Positions 55,948 to 64,000 of a stretch of DNA of 64,000 nt are shown here, piece after piece. The notes beneath the pieces are model-generated. The model did not search any database and was not told where the DNA came from. It saw nothing but the letters and a program-made list of their open reading frames with translations. Both the position numbers and the translations under genes were made by a program. Within the stretch, counting starts at the first letter, position 1. Every line of letters begins with the position of its first letter. The DNA comes from Dyadobacter sp. NIV53 (lineage in GTDB: Bacteria > Bacteroidota > Bacteroidia > Cytophagales > Spirosomataceae), in NCBI RefSeq assembly GCF_019711195.1, contig NZ_CP081299.1, positions 5,800,501-5,864,500 of the forward strand, given 5' to 3'.

Positions 55948-56075
55948 ACAGTTCAGTCCTGCATCATTGTTAATGGATCATTAAATCCTTGCCGTGCCAT
56001 CAAAAAGATGAGAACAGGCTATTACCCGATTGAGACTTCTAAAAAAATATTTTGGAGCGGTCCAAACTTTACATT

Positions 56076-56375
56076 TTAATTGTCGCTGTTATTTTGCAGG
56101 AAATCCTTGTTGAATTCTTTTAAGGCTTTACGGATTTCCTTATTGGATATTCCGCTGTATTGTATCTGCAGCATCCTTGATTTTTCGGCTGGAAGGCTTC
56201 TGAGTTTCCAGTACTTTGGATGGGAAATTTCAATGGGAGGATGAAAGTATAACTCCCTGGGATCTTTGATCAGCACACTCACTTGCATATCAAAAGTGTC
56301 CTGGCTTTGGATTGGCTGTGCCATGATCTTTACAGATCTGCCAGTTCGTAAAAGCATTGTTTTTTCCTGTGTCAT
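56076..56375 (-). CDS. Uncharacterised small protein, family member A (paired with 56676-56978)
   Basis: A 99-residue protein of no recognised family. It aligns nearly without gaps to the divergent neighbour at 56676: MTQEKTMLLRTGRSVKI matches MIFEKIFITQQSRQVKV, then VSVLIKDPRELYFH matches VDVLVKEGRETSFH, a P-x-Y segment follows, and both end with SGI, two polar residues and LKEF. The start at ATG 56375 is chosen because it aligns with the neighbour's start and because a TAACTTTG element sits 27 bp before it; the frame itself is open to 56441. Predicted two-layer fold, soluble, function unknown. Confidence 0.65.
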   Translation of the reverse strand: MTQEKTMLLRTGRSVKIMAQPIQSQDTFDMQVSVLIKDPRELYFHPPIEISHPKYWKLRSLPAEKSRMLQIQYSGISNKEIRKALKEFNKDFLQNNSDN

Positions 56376-56401
56376 TTCCTTCTTTTGTTTACTTTCAGCT
56401 G

Positions 56402-56409
56402 CAAAGTTA
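56402..56409 (-). promoter_or_regulatory. -7 element of family member A
   Basis: Minus-strand TAACTTTG, exact consensus match, placed inside the open frame upstream of ATG 56375 and so arguing for that start. Confidence 0.5.
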
Positions 56410-56619
56410 TTCACCGGAAAAGTATTATGGAAGGCCTTCACAATATGTTAATATCAGGTTTTGATCCATACAAAAAACACTGGCAGGCCTGTGATATAGG
56501 TAATTTTTATTGGTCTCTGACAGCCTAAATTCACAGATACCGGCCCTCGTTTGTATAGATTCAGCCTGATTTCTTATTAAATCACCTGCCTGATTGGATG
56601 ATTATGTTATTGTTAAGCG

Positions 56620-56651
56620 TTGATTTACCTGAATGATTGGTTGTAATTTTA
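56620..56651 (+). promoter_or_regulatory. Promoter of family member B
   Basis: TTG at 56620-56622, 21-bp spacer, TAATTTTA at 56644-56651 (seven of eight to TAnnTTTG), 25 bp before ATG 56676. Confidence 0.45.
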
Positions 56652-56675
56652 CCGGCAGCACAAAGAAAGCAGACC

Positions 56676-56978
56676 ATGATTTTTGAAAAGATATTTATCA
56701 CACAGCAGTCCAGGCAGGTAAAAGTAACCCTGAGAGGTTATTATTCCCAGCAGTATACGAAGATCGAACACTATGTTGATGTATTGGTAAAGGAAGGCAG
56801 GGAGACAAGTTTTCACAAACTGGCCGGGTTGAATTTGCCGGTATATGGCGGATTTGAAACAGGGGATGGAATGAAGCTCAGAGAGCAGATCCTTGCCCTG
56901 AGCGGTATTACCGACCAGCAGCTCAGCCAGGTGCTAAAAGAATTTACAGAAATTAGCCGGTCTTCTGTACTATGGTAG
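56676..56978 (+). CDS. Uncharacterised small protein, family member B (paired with 56076-56375)
   Basis: A 100-residue protein. ATG 56676 is preferred to a TTG at 56637 because it lines up with the start of the paralogue on the other strand and follows a reasonable promoter. Shared positions with that paralogue run through the whole length (EK near residue 4-5, R.VKV near 13-17, VLVKEGRE..FH near 48-58, P.Y, QI...SGIT...L..VLKEF near 80-95). The two genes diverge from a 300-bp shared region. No catalytic motif is visible. The pair could be products of an inverted duplication; function unknown. Confidence 0.65.
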   Translation: MIFEKIFITQQSRQVKVTLRGYYSQQYTKIEHYVDVLVKEGRETSFHKLAGLNLPVYGGFETGDGMKLREQILALSGITDQQLSQVLKEFTEISRSSVLW

Positions 56979-57087
56979 TAAACAGGGTGATAAAAGTAAA
57001 TAAACAAAGGCTTTTCATGGCAATCGGCCGGGAAGTTGAACGGGAGATAGAAGTCTCGATTTTAAACTATAAAAAAATGGATGGTAT

Positions 57088-57129
57088 TTTACGTATAGAA
57101 AATATTATTTGATAACTGCTATACGTAAA
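57088..57129 (+). promoter_or_regulatory. Operator-like 11-bp inverted repeat
   Basis: Perfect arms TTTACGTATAG (57088-57098) and CTATACGTAAA (57119-57129) with a 20-nt spacer. The right arm ends 14 bp before the -7 element at 57144, so a protein bound here would cover the -33 region. Confidence 0.5.
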
Positions 57130-57143
57130 CTGGTTACAAGCAG

Positions 57144-57151
57144 TAGCTTTG
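57144..57151 (+). promoter_or_regulatory. -7 element of the lysine-rich protein gene
   Basis: TAGCTTTG, exact TAnnTTTG match, 34 bp before ATG 57185. Confidence 0.5.
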
Positions 57152-57184
57152 TAAGATATATCACGTTATAAGCTATAAAATTAT

Positions 57185-57500
57185 ATGAAAAGTAAAAAAA
57201 GGAACTGGCAGTCAATATTACTGAAACGATCCAGGACAAACTGAAAGATTCGACCGGCCAGCCCGAGAAGTTAAAAGACCTCATCAAAAAAATGGCAAAA
57301 AAGCTGGGAAAAAGTGGTCAGGTTTTCAGCAAAACAGGATCAAAAGCTCAAAAAGAACAAGGAAACACCCAAACCGGTTGTGAAAGCCGGGAAGGTAAAA
57401 AAACAAAAAATACAAGCCGGTTTAAAAGAAGTTGACAAGACTGAAAAAGAATCCCTTTTAACAGAAAAAGAAAGTCCGGTAATCAGGAAAAAAAATAATT
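57185..57500 (+). pseudogene. Lysine-rich small protein broken by homopolymer frameshifts
   Basis: The ATG at 57185 runs into a stop after about 19 codons, but one extra A in the A7 run at 57194-57200 opens a frame reading MKSKKKELAVNITETIQDKL, then KLKDLIKKMAKKLGKSGQVF. Removing one A from the A5 run at 57350-57354 joins it to a frame with ETPKPVVKAGKVKKQKIQAG and TEKESLLTEKESPV, and a third run at 57488-57495 lies near the likely end. The joined protein would be about 105 residues, very lysine-rich with a helical first half and a PVVKAGKVKK tail, reminiscent of histone-like nucleic-acid-binding proteins (inference only). Promoter and operator-like repeat are intact, which favours sequencing error over old decay. 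Confidence 0.5.
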
Positions 57501-57658
57501 TAATCCGGTTCAGTATCACGGGCTGGCTGTGTACATTTCCGGTGGATTCTTCCCCTGTATTTTCTGAATTTATTGTTTTGGAAAACAATCTTTTAAAGCA
57601 ATTGAATGATAGCAGGTGGAATAATTTCACCAGCTTTTTTCCTTACTGCAAGAGGTTG

Positions 57659-60600
57659 TTACTGCCTTATGATTTTAAAGCTTTTTTTATAATTGCCGGA
57701 ATCAATTTGTACAATAAAAATTCCTGACGGAAATGCGCTCAGATCGATTTTTTCCACTGATAACATCATTGATTTATTCAGCCATAATTTCCCGTCCATA
57801 CTGTATATACTTACTTTTCGCGGGCCTGCTGCCGAAAATTTCAATGTTACAAAATCACTCGTAGGATTAGGCATCAAGGTAATCTGCATTTGATTTGCCG
57901 GATCTTCGATACCTGTAACCAATTCGACTCTGACCGTTGAGGGATTACCAATTGTGCCCAATCCACACGCATTTTGTACAGAAAAAGTTTGTAGTAAACA
58001 GAAGGGGATGCCTGGTATAATATTAATGTGTCTATGGAAAGCTGGGTATACCTGTTTTGTCGCAACAGGTCGGTTCCATACACATAATTGTATGGGCTGC
58101 CGCCTTCGAGTAAAACTGCTGCTTTCGGATTTGCATTTTCTTGATAATTGATTATTTCAGAAGCAAATCTGGCCGAAGCTTTCATTTTGAGATCAAGTGG
58201 GTTTTTGAATGTACCGCTAGCTGTTCCCGCATCTGAGGTGATAACTTTCAGGCGGTAACCGCTGCCTCCGGGAGTCGTAGCGGGAATGACTGCAATCAAT
58301 GGAGAAACATTGCCGCTGGTCGGTATGTTTCGGAAATTCTGACCGGTGCTGTCAGATAACTGGACCGTAAACCTGTTCTCACCAGAAAATTTGCCGGTGG
58401 TGGTAAAATACACCTGCAGGGAATCCTGAGTACATAATGCCGCGAGGGAGCGGATTGATTTCCAGTTTGTTACAGTTACAGAATTTTCCATGAACGGGTT
58501 TACTTCTACAATTGCCGTTCCAGACACGGTTCCGGTTCCACATTGGTTGTTAACGCTGGTGATCGTGTATTCGGTAGTAACTGCGGGTGATACAGTTATA
58601 AATGCTCCTTCGGGATTTGCTTCTGAAAATTGTCCTGAATAGCCGTTGGAAAGCTTGTACGAAATTGGCTGGGCATTTATAAACCCATTATTCTTAACCA
58701 ACAAGTTGGTCTGCTCACCCTGATTGATTACAGTAGTGCCCAGTAATGTCACGTTTGGCGTGGTCATCAACTGTATGAAATTATCTATTTTCAACCCGTA
58801 TTTTTTGACAGAAGTTACCAAAGTGTAATTCCCTCCCGGCACAGTTACAGGTATTTCGAGGAGTTTTGCATTTCCGGAAATCCGGGTTGAGTCCAGGCTA
58901 TATTTCTTCTGCGTCCTGAGGTCTATCAAATCAAAACGGATATAATCGTCGCCAAGATCAAAATCACCATTTAAACTATAATTCAAAAGTACCGTACTAC
59001 CTGCACACTGAATATAATTGGGAATATCTGCAGTCAGGGTAGGCAGCACTTTTACTGCTGCTGAACCGGTAAAGGTGCCAAATCCACAAGCATTTCTGAC
59101 TGACTTAATAGCATATTCACCTGATTTAACTGGCGAAACACTGTAATTAACCGGCGATGATTCCCGGTTATATTCATACAGCCCGTCGGCTACTACCCAC
59201 TGGGGCAATGATCCTGTGAGGTTGATCTGAATATATACGCTTTGACCGGCATTTACGGTAACAGGGCCGGTTGCAGCATAGTCTTTTATCGAAATTGTGG
59301 CCGTAGGGGCAACACCGATTTGAGCAGACATTGAATTTGAAATAACGCCTTCATTAGATACAATACGTAAATTGTAATAATTTCCGGCAGGGAAATCAGC
59401 AGGAATTGTGCCGGAAATTTCCTTCATGCTTGTCCCTTTACCTATTTCAATATATTCACCACCATCTATTTTTTGAATTTGGAGTGAAAAACTTGCTGCC
59501 ACAGGCTCGGCGTCCCAAATGCTGAAAGGTATATTAATGGTACTGCCTGCACATATAAACGGATAACCGTACATATATGAAACCCGGATGCGGTATGGCA
59601 TGACTTCAACCGACATAGGTAAATTAAAATCCTGGATACCACAGACGGAGGTAATTGTTTTGAGCGTATACGTATTTTTGCCGGGAGCAGAATTGAGAGG
59701 GAAAGTGGCATAATAGCCATTACCTTGCAACGGTACTGTGTGATCGGTTTTTCCGTCAGAGTAAACCAGGGATGACGGCAGGCTTCCTAAATAATTAATC
59801 AGCGCCGTGTTTGGCATTTCCTGATCTTTATCAACCCTGTCTGAGTAGCCCAGGGAAACACTATAAAGTGGATAATTCAGGCTTACGCCAAAGGTTTCAC
59901 TATAAATGATCGGATTGGTTGAAGCAATCCTGAGTCTGATTTCAGTAGTGCCAGTACTGATTTTGAATGTTCCTTCTTCTGGTATTTTGATCTTTATTTT
60001 ACCGCTTCCGCTCACTTTCGCGAATGTATTAAATGTGTAGGAGGATAAGCCATCGGTCATTTGTATTTCAAAAACATTGCCTGCCTCAAACTTTCCGGAG
60101 ACGTTGATATCTATTTCCAGACTATCCGTATGGCAGATCCTATATTTGATTGGGATTGCAGAAATTACCGGCATAGCGGATGCGGGATTTTCAATTTCCA
60201 GATTAAGCTCAGGCAGATCTTCATTTAGAAAGCAGGAATTACTGATAGACTTTATACCAAAAGAACCGCTGGCCGGTACGTAAAACTGGGCAATTGCCCA
60301 ATCCTGATAGATGATATAACGGTCTTTCTGGCCATTTCTAAATGTTACTTCATAAGGTCCGCCTCCGAAGAACCAGAAGTTTGGTTCGGTGTGTACCGGC
60401 CCGGGAAAACTTGTTGTATTTTCTTTAAACCATTCTATTGTTGGTTTGGACTGAATAGTAATGCCATCAATCCGGAAAGACTGTAATTCAGGATTTACAG
60501 ATGACAACATGAAGCTGAAAGTCTTATATCTCGTATTTTTCAGCACAGGATCATTTAGAAAAGCAGGTATCTTAAATTCTGCAAATTCACCATCTCTTTT

Positions 60601-61974
60601 GACAGGAACTGATACCGATTTCCCATTAAACCCAATTTCCATTGTATAAACAGCAGAAGCAGGAACTGTAACATTGGAAAGAAAATGAAGACGTACAGTT
60701 TCACCCTCGCAATAATTTTTATCCTTATCGACCTGATCAAGATAAAAACCGGGCTTTACCGTTACACGCATCACTTTTGCCGGAAGCTGGGCTTGCTGAC
60801 AGCCTGATTCAATTGATTTTACCGCATAGTCGGTGGTTTTAGACGGTGTGCGATAAAGCTCATGATCGTGGTAAGTGGATTCTACGTCGATCCGGTTAAT
60901 TTCCGTTCCGTCAGTCAGATTGATGTTATAAGGGCTTGGGCCACTGTAACGAACATTAATCCGAACATAATTACCCATTTCTACTTCCACACTTTCGGAA
61001 ATAACTTCTGCTGAGGGTTTAGGAGAAATGAGCACATTCATATCGCCATAATTTCCAACGATTCCCGGGTTATTTACCAATACATTAACATAGAAGTTGG
61101 TTGATCGCGTGATATTCAGATTATCAGGTATAGTTACATACAAAGCTCCATTCCGTAACGTTGCAGCCATTTCATATTTTAGAGCTTTGGGCATCTCGTC
61201 GGGAATTAGTGCTTCCAGAAGACGAATCCTGTATTTTGCGGATTGAGGAATCGCGCCATCAGTTGAAAAGTTGACTTTGAGCTCTGAACCGGGGCATAGA
61301 ACCAGTGGAGTTAATTGGGTAGTACGGACAGATACCTGATTAACAACCGCTTTGGCCTGGCCGCTGACAGTCATCGCACCGCAAACATTCTCTGCATGCG
61401 CAATGGAGTAGGTGCCGGAGCCTGCCGGATAAAACTGATACTGCAAATTAAAGGAAGGTGAATCCGCTCTTCCGAAAAAGTCAAAACGGGTGCTATCCCG
61501 AAGTGTGACAAAACCGCGAGAATCACTTTCACCTGAGAATAATATTTTCAGTGGCTCGTATTTGTTCAAAGTGTCAGAAAGGAAATTGGAAAGAGATATA
61601 TTCCCTTTGGAATGAACGCTGAAAGAGTAGGTCGAATATTCAGATGCTGCTACCGGCGCGGTCGACAAAATTCGCAGCTGTAAATTAGAGAATGTCAAAA
61701 GCTTAGTATCAGTAAACATCACTTCTATATTGCCATTATTAAGTGTGGCAGGAAACTCTCCGATTTCGGGTTCATACTGATTTTCTCTTAACTGGACTTT
61801 GAAAAAATTACCCGCTTCAAATTTTCCTGTAATCGTTACAGGGATTTTATAAACAGTATTGAGGCAGGCAGGATTTAGTACGTCAATTGTAATAACTGGA
61901 TTTTGGGCAAAAATGGAATCAGCACTGTATAGCAATACAAATAGCGAAAAATAGAATTTAAGCATAAAAAACAA
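57659..61974 (-). pseudogene. Giant T9SS-secreted seven-repeat surface protein, frameshifted before its sorting domain
   Basis: The main frame (57874-61974, 1366 residues) has a signal peptide ending DSIFAQ at residue 24, then six full and one last partial module of about 190 residues. Each module opens with a phrase like LCPGSELKVNFS or QCAGSTVLLNYSL and closes with YxIxSVxNxCGxGTxxGxAxVxV (cysteines about 198, 392, 581 and so on). The last closing phrase is broken: a missing base in the A5 run at 57982-57986 (T5 in the coding strand) turns FSVQNACGLGTIGN into an unrelated tail. The other frame continues to 57659 and carries the T9SS type-A sorting domain (ITLMPNPTSDFVTLKFS, VSIYSMDGKLW, FIVQI, FKIIRQ). 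Intact, it would be about 1440 residues, exported and surface-attached, probably an adhesin. Confidence 0.85.
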
Positions 61975-62049
61975 TGAGGGGAATAATTAATATGCAAGGT
62001 AACTTTAAATTTATTCACAGCCATGCAGTAGAATGTCTATAAATAATGA

Positions 62050-62247
62050 TTATTCTCAACTGCTGTCTCTAAAATCAGGCAGCCCATCGAATCCTTTTTT
62101 AATTGGTTACAAGGAAAAACAAAAAGAAAAATTGCATCCAAAGTCAGATATAAAGCCGGTCTTATCTTTCATGTTTACGGCAGAATAGCGGCAGCACTTA
62201 TTACCTGGATTATTTTTAACCCCATTATTCGCATAACAATACTTTGA
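62050..62247 (+). pseudogene. C-terminal remnant of a DDE transposase
   Basis: A 65-codon open stretch between stops reads LFSTAVSKIRQPIESFFNWL and continues ASKVRYKAGLIFHVYGRIAA before ending at TGA. The RQP-IES-FFNWL, ASKVR and GL-H--GR-AAA pattern is the C-terminal end of DDE transposases of the IS4/IS982-like group in Bacteroidota. No start codon, N-terminal part or terminal inverted repeats were found. It lies in the 385-bp gap between the T9SS protein gene and the next minus-strand gene, which is otherwise empty. Confidence 0.65.
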
Positions 62248-62359
62248 CCTATTAATTAAAAAAGTACGCAGACCCAATTTAGTAGATGTACTAACAAATC
62301 ATTTTACACAGCACAACTATAAAATAAAAACGATGCGAATTTGAGACAGATTTTGAAGG

Positions 62360-63232
62360 TTATTTGGGAATGTCCGAATTTCCAGGTTTGTACGTTTCAA
62401 AATATATTGTTGGTGTAAACTTTGACTTAGTTGCTAAAAAAGGTTCTTCAGGAGTTTCTCTAACATAAATGTACCCTTCTTCCCGGGACAAGGAAATAGT
62501 CAGCAGGTAACTTTCGTTTCTTGATTCCTTTTTCACCCAGGAGTCAACCCATTCAACAGCGGCAACAATATTTTGATGGATTACAAGATTATAAGGCGTC
62601 AGATCTACACTGACCCACTTTTGATCCTTATAAGCATTGAAGAAAATATTTTCATCAATCAATTCTGCATTTAGATTGCCTGAATAATTGGTTTGCAATG
62701 GCAGAATATGCAATCTGAAACGCACACTGTCAAATTCACACGCATTAAGACGCATCTTAAATTTGGAAAGTTTTAAAGGAGTGTCGGTGGTCTGGATTGC
62801 AACACCCCGTAAGCGTCCTTTTGAGCTGATGTAGTCGCCCCAACCAGTATATTGAGCACTAGCTTTCTTGTTACCGATAATGATAGTCGCTCTTTTCCCT
62901 CGGGCTGCTACTTCACGAAGTTGAAGAGCACCAGGTACCAGCTCAATATGATACGCAGATTGTGAAATATCACGTTTCACAAATGTTTTAGATTCATATC
63001 CAAGATAACTTACTATAATCGTATCAGAAGGAGCTGCATTGGTGATGTTAACGAGGAAATGACCTTTTGAATCAGCTATTCCTCCAATACTTTTCCCCTT
63101 GACCCCGATACTGGCATACGGTAAAGGAGTATTGTTCTGACTATCAGTTATAGTGCCCGTAAAGGACTGCCCAAAAACGGTAACAGGCAGACCAATTAGA
63201 AGATATAGTAATTTCGTTTTGTATTTTGGCAT
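62360..63232 (-). CDS. Secreted carboxypeptidase-regulatory-like domain protein
   Basis: A 290-residue protein with a signal peptide ending VTVFGQ. The first domain is the carboxypeptidase D regulatory-like/SusC N-terminal type (FTGTITDSQNNTPLPYASIG, ADSKGHFLVNI, IIVSYLGYESKTF, about 24-105), ending in REVAARGKRATIIIG. The remaining 170 residues are a beta-rich domain (KFKMRLNACEFDSVRFRLHI, WVSVDLTPYNLVIH) of no named family but common in Bacteroidota after this domain. There is no barrel, so it is not a receptor; it is probably an outer-membrane-associated or periplasmic protein. An exact TAnnTTTG lies just upstream. Confidence 0.82.
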   Translation of the reverse strand: MPKYKTKLLYLLIGLPVTVFGQSFTGTITDSQNNTPLPYASIGVKGKSIGGIADSKGHFLVNITNAAPSDTIIVSYLGYESKTFVKRDISQSAYHIELVPGALQLREVAARGKRATIIIGNKKASAQYTGWGDYISSKGRLRGVAIQTTDTPLKLSKFKMRLNACEFDSVRFRLHILPLQTNYSGNLNAELIDENIFFNAYKDQKWVSVDLTPYNLVIHQNIVAAVEWVDSWVKKESRNESYLLTISLSREEGYIYVRETPEEPFLATKSKFTPTIYFETYKPGNSDIPK

Positions 63233-63258
63233 ACCTCCAAAGGTCTGAATGTATCTTT

Positions 63259-63266
63259 CAAAGGTA
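63259..63266 (-). promoter_or_regulatory. -7 element of the carboxypeptidase-regulatory-like gene
   Basis: Minus-strand TACCTTTG, exact consensus match, 27 bp before ATG 63232; a TTG at 63293-63291 lies 24 bp further upstream, a little long. Confidence 0.55.
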
Positions 63267-63352
63267 ATACCAATGAAATTTTACCTGACAATATTCCAAT
63301 GATCAACAGTCCGAAGATTTTTTAATTACAGCAAGTTCCTGAATTTCGCGCG

Positions 63353-63598
63353 CTATCCGAAATTTAATTCAGCATCCGGATTGATTACGTTTCGCCATCC
63401 GTTGATCGATAAATTCTGGTTGGTGTGCCATGTGGCTCTTCGAACTTTTGTATCTAACTGATTCATTTCTAGCTAGCCGACACGGCCGTGCTTCACGTCA
63501 TCACATTCCCAGTATAATTTATTTTGAAAAGGATCACGTTGTTTGACTAACAGATTAGTAAAAAGTTTTTGATACACTTCCTTCGTGATGCTTTGCAT
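63353..63598 (-). pseudogene. Unrecognised short reading frame with one in-frame TAG
   Basis: From ATG 63598 the minus strand reads MQSITKEVYQKLFTNLLVKQ, continues to HGRVG, meets TAG at 63475-63473, and goes on in the same frame with NQLDTKVRRATWH and NGWRNVINPDAEL to a stop at 63355-63353. The frame is also open upstream for about 35 codons (NTKKGLFAPINLIR). The composition is protein-like on both sides of the TAG. No family recognised. The rest of the 593-bp gap 63233-63825 shows no gene. Confidence 0.3.
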
Positions 63599-63825
63599 TC
63601 GAATCAAGTTTATAGGCGCAAAAAGCCCTTTTTTTGTATTACCATTTATCGAATTTTCGTCACTCTTTATACAAAAACTTTTTAGCCGGGAACTAAATAG
63701 AATTGGTGCCTTTTAGGTAGATATTTTCATCACCTTATTCTAAAAACGATTGATAGAAATACGAATAAATGTTCAAATTGTGATTTGAAAATATTTCTTA
63801 ACCAAATTAAAGAAGTTTTAATAAA

Positions 63826-64000
63826 ATGGAATACGGATACGACAAGGAAGCCGACGGGCTTTATATTTGGTTTGTGAAAGATATTGAAGAGAGCAAAGTA
63901 GTCAATTTCCGCGAAATCTGGCCACTTGAATTTTAAAATGAAATTGGCTTAATATTTGCTAAGGAAGGAAAAATGATGGGATTGGAAATACAACCGGCCT
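63826..64000 (+). pseudogene. DUF2283-family small protein with an internal stop, running off the window
   Basis: The ATG at 63826 starts MEYGYDKEADGLYIWFVKDI, the characteristic YDxEADxLYI opening of DUF2283. After ...REIWPLEF there is TAA at 63934-63936, but the same frame continues with NEIGLIFAKEGKMMGLEIQP, the family's normal second half (GxxxGxEI), to the window edge. So a single nonsense codon splits a full family match. DUF2283 proteins are about 65-75 residues and are often found next to DUF4258 toxin-like partners, which are not visible here. The function of the family is not established. Confidence 0.65.

Noticed and set aside
1..64000. CRISPR arrays, tRNA or rRNA genes, prophage or intact insertion sequence
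   Set aside because: No regularly spaced repeats, no cloverleaf or rRNA-like stretch and no intact transposase or phage genes were seen on either strand.

Overview
The window reads as chromosomal DNA of a Bacteroidota bacterium, most likely a soil or water member of the Cytophagales (a Dyadobacter/Spirosoma-like genus is a guess from overall gene style). The basis is three SusC/SusD pairs, an ECF sigma/FecR pair in front of one of them, a type 9 secretion (T9SS) sorting domain, SPI and SPII signal peptides ending in AQ or a lipobox, almost no Shine-Dalgarno sequences, and several good matches to the Bacteroidota -7 promoter element TAnnTTTG. No rRNA, tRNA, CRISPR array, prophage or intact insertion sequence was seen.

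Layout. 1-9.8 kb: the end of a SusC gene, a SusD gene, two tandem twin-arginine amidases, a twin-arginine formamidase/acetamidase and a secreted asparaginase-like protein, which together look like an uptake and deamidation locus for an amide-bearing substrate. 10.1-13.1 kb (minus strand): aldolase, PfkB kinase and AgaS-type isomerase, a cytoplasmic amino-sugar (tagatose-6-phosphate) pathway. 13.3-16.2 kb: S9 peptidase and a DMT permease. 16.4-26.5 kb: a compact secreted operon of two beta-propellers, a DUF4091-type protein, a DUF5107-TPR protein, an esterase-fold protein and a tiny ACT-domain protein, followed by a DeoR/AgaR-type repressor. 27.6-29.8 kb (minus strand): an isolated AT-rich gene for a CHAT-family (caspase-like) protein, the best candidate for an undescribed defence or signalling component. 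30.4-37.7 kb: GH20-type hexosaminidase, then SusC/SusD. 38.0-40.9 kb (minus strand): a truncated AraC regulator, aldo/keto reductase, Crp/Fnr regulator and alpha/beta hydrolase. 41.2-50.7 kb: ECF sigma, FecR anti-sigma, SusC with an STN domain, SusD, a purple-acid-phosphatase-like metallophosphoesterase and a frameshifted endonuclease/exonuclease/phosphatase-family enzyme, i.e. a sigma-controlled uptake locus probably aimed at phosphate esters. 51.2-52.8 kb: a fused GNAT-nitrilase. 53-57.5 kb: small orphan genes, several with their own promoter-like element, including a divergent pair of distant paralogues. 57.6-62 kb (minus strand): a giant seven-repeat T9SS-secreted protein whose sorting domain is split off by a frameshift. 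62-64 kb: a transposase remnant, a carboxypeptidase-regulatory-like protein and a DUF2283 gene with an internal stop.

How it fits together. The left two thirds is a nutrient-scavenging region: outer-membrane import (SusC/D), periplasmic or secreted hydrolases, and a cytoplasmic amino-sugar pathway with a DeoR-type regulator. GH20, AgaS, kinase, aldolase and AgaR-like regulator make a plausible N-acetylhexosamine route, although the deacetylase is not in the window. The right third is more fluid: short orphan genes, decayed genes and several one-base indels in homopolymer runs, which may be real decay or uncorrected sequencing errors.
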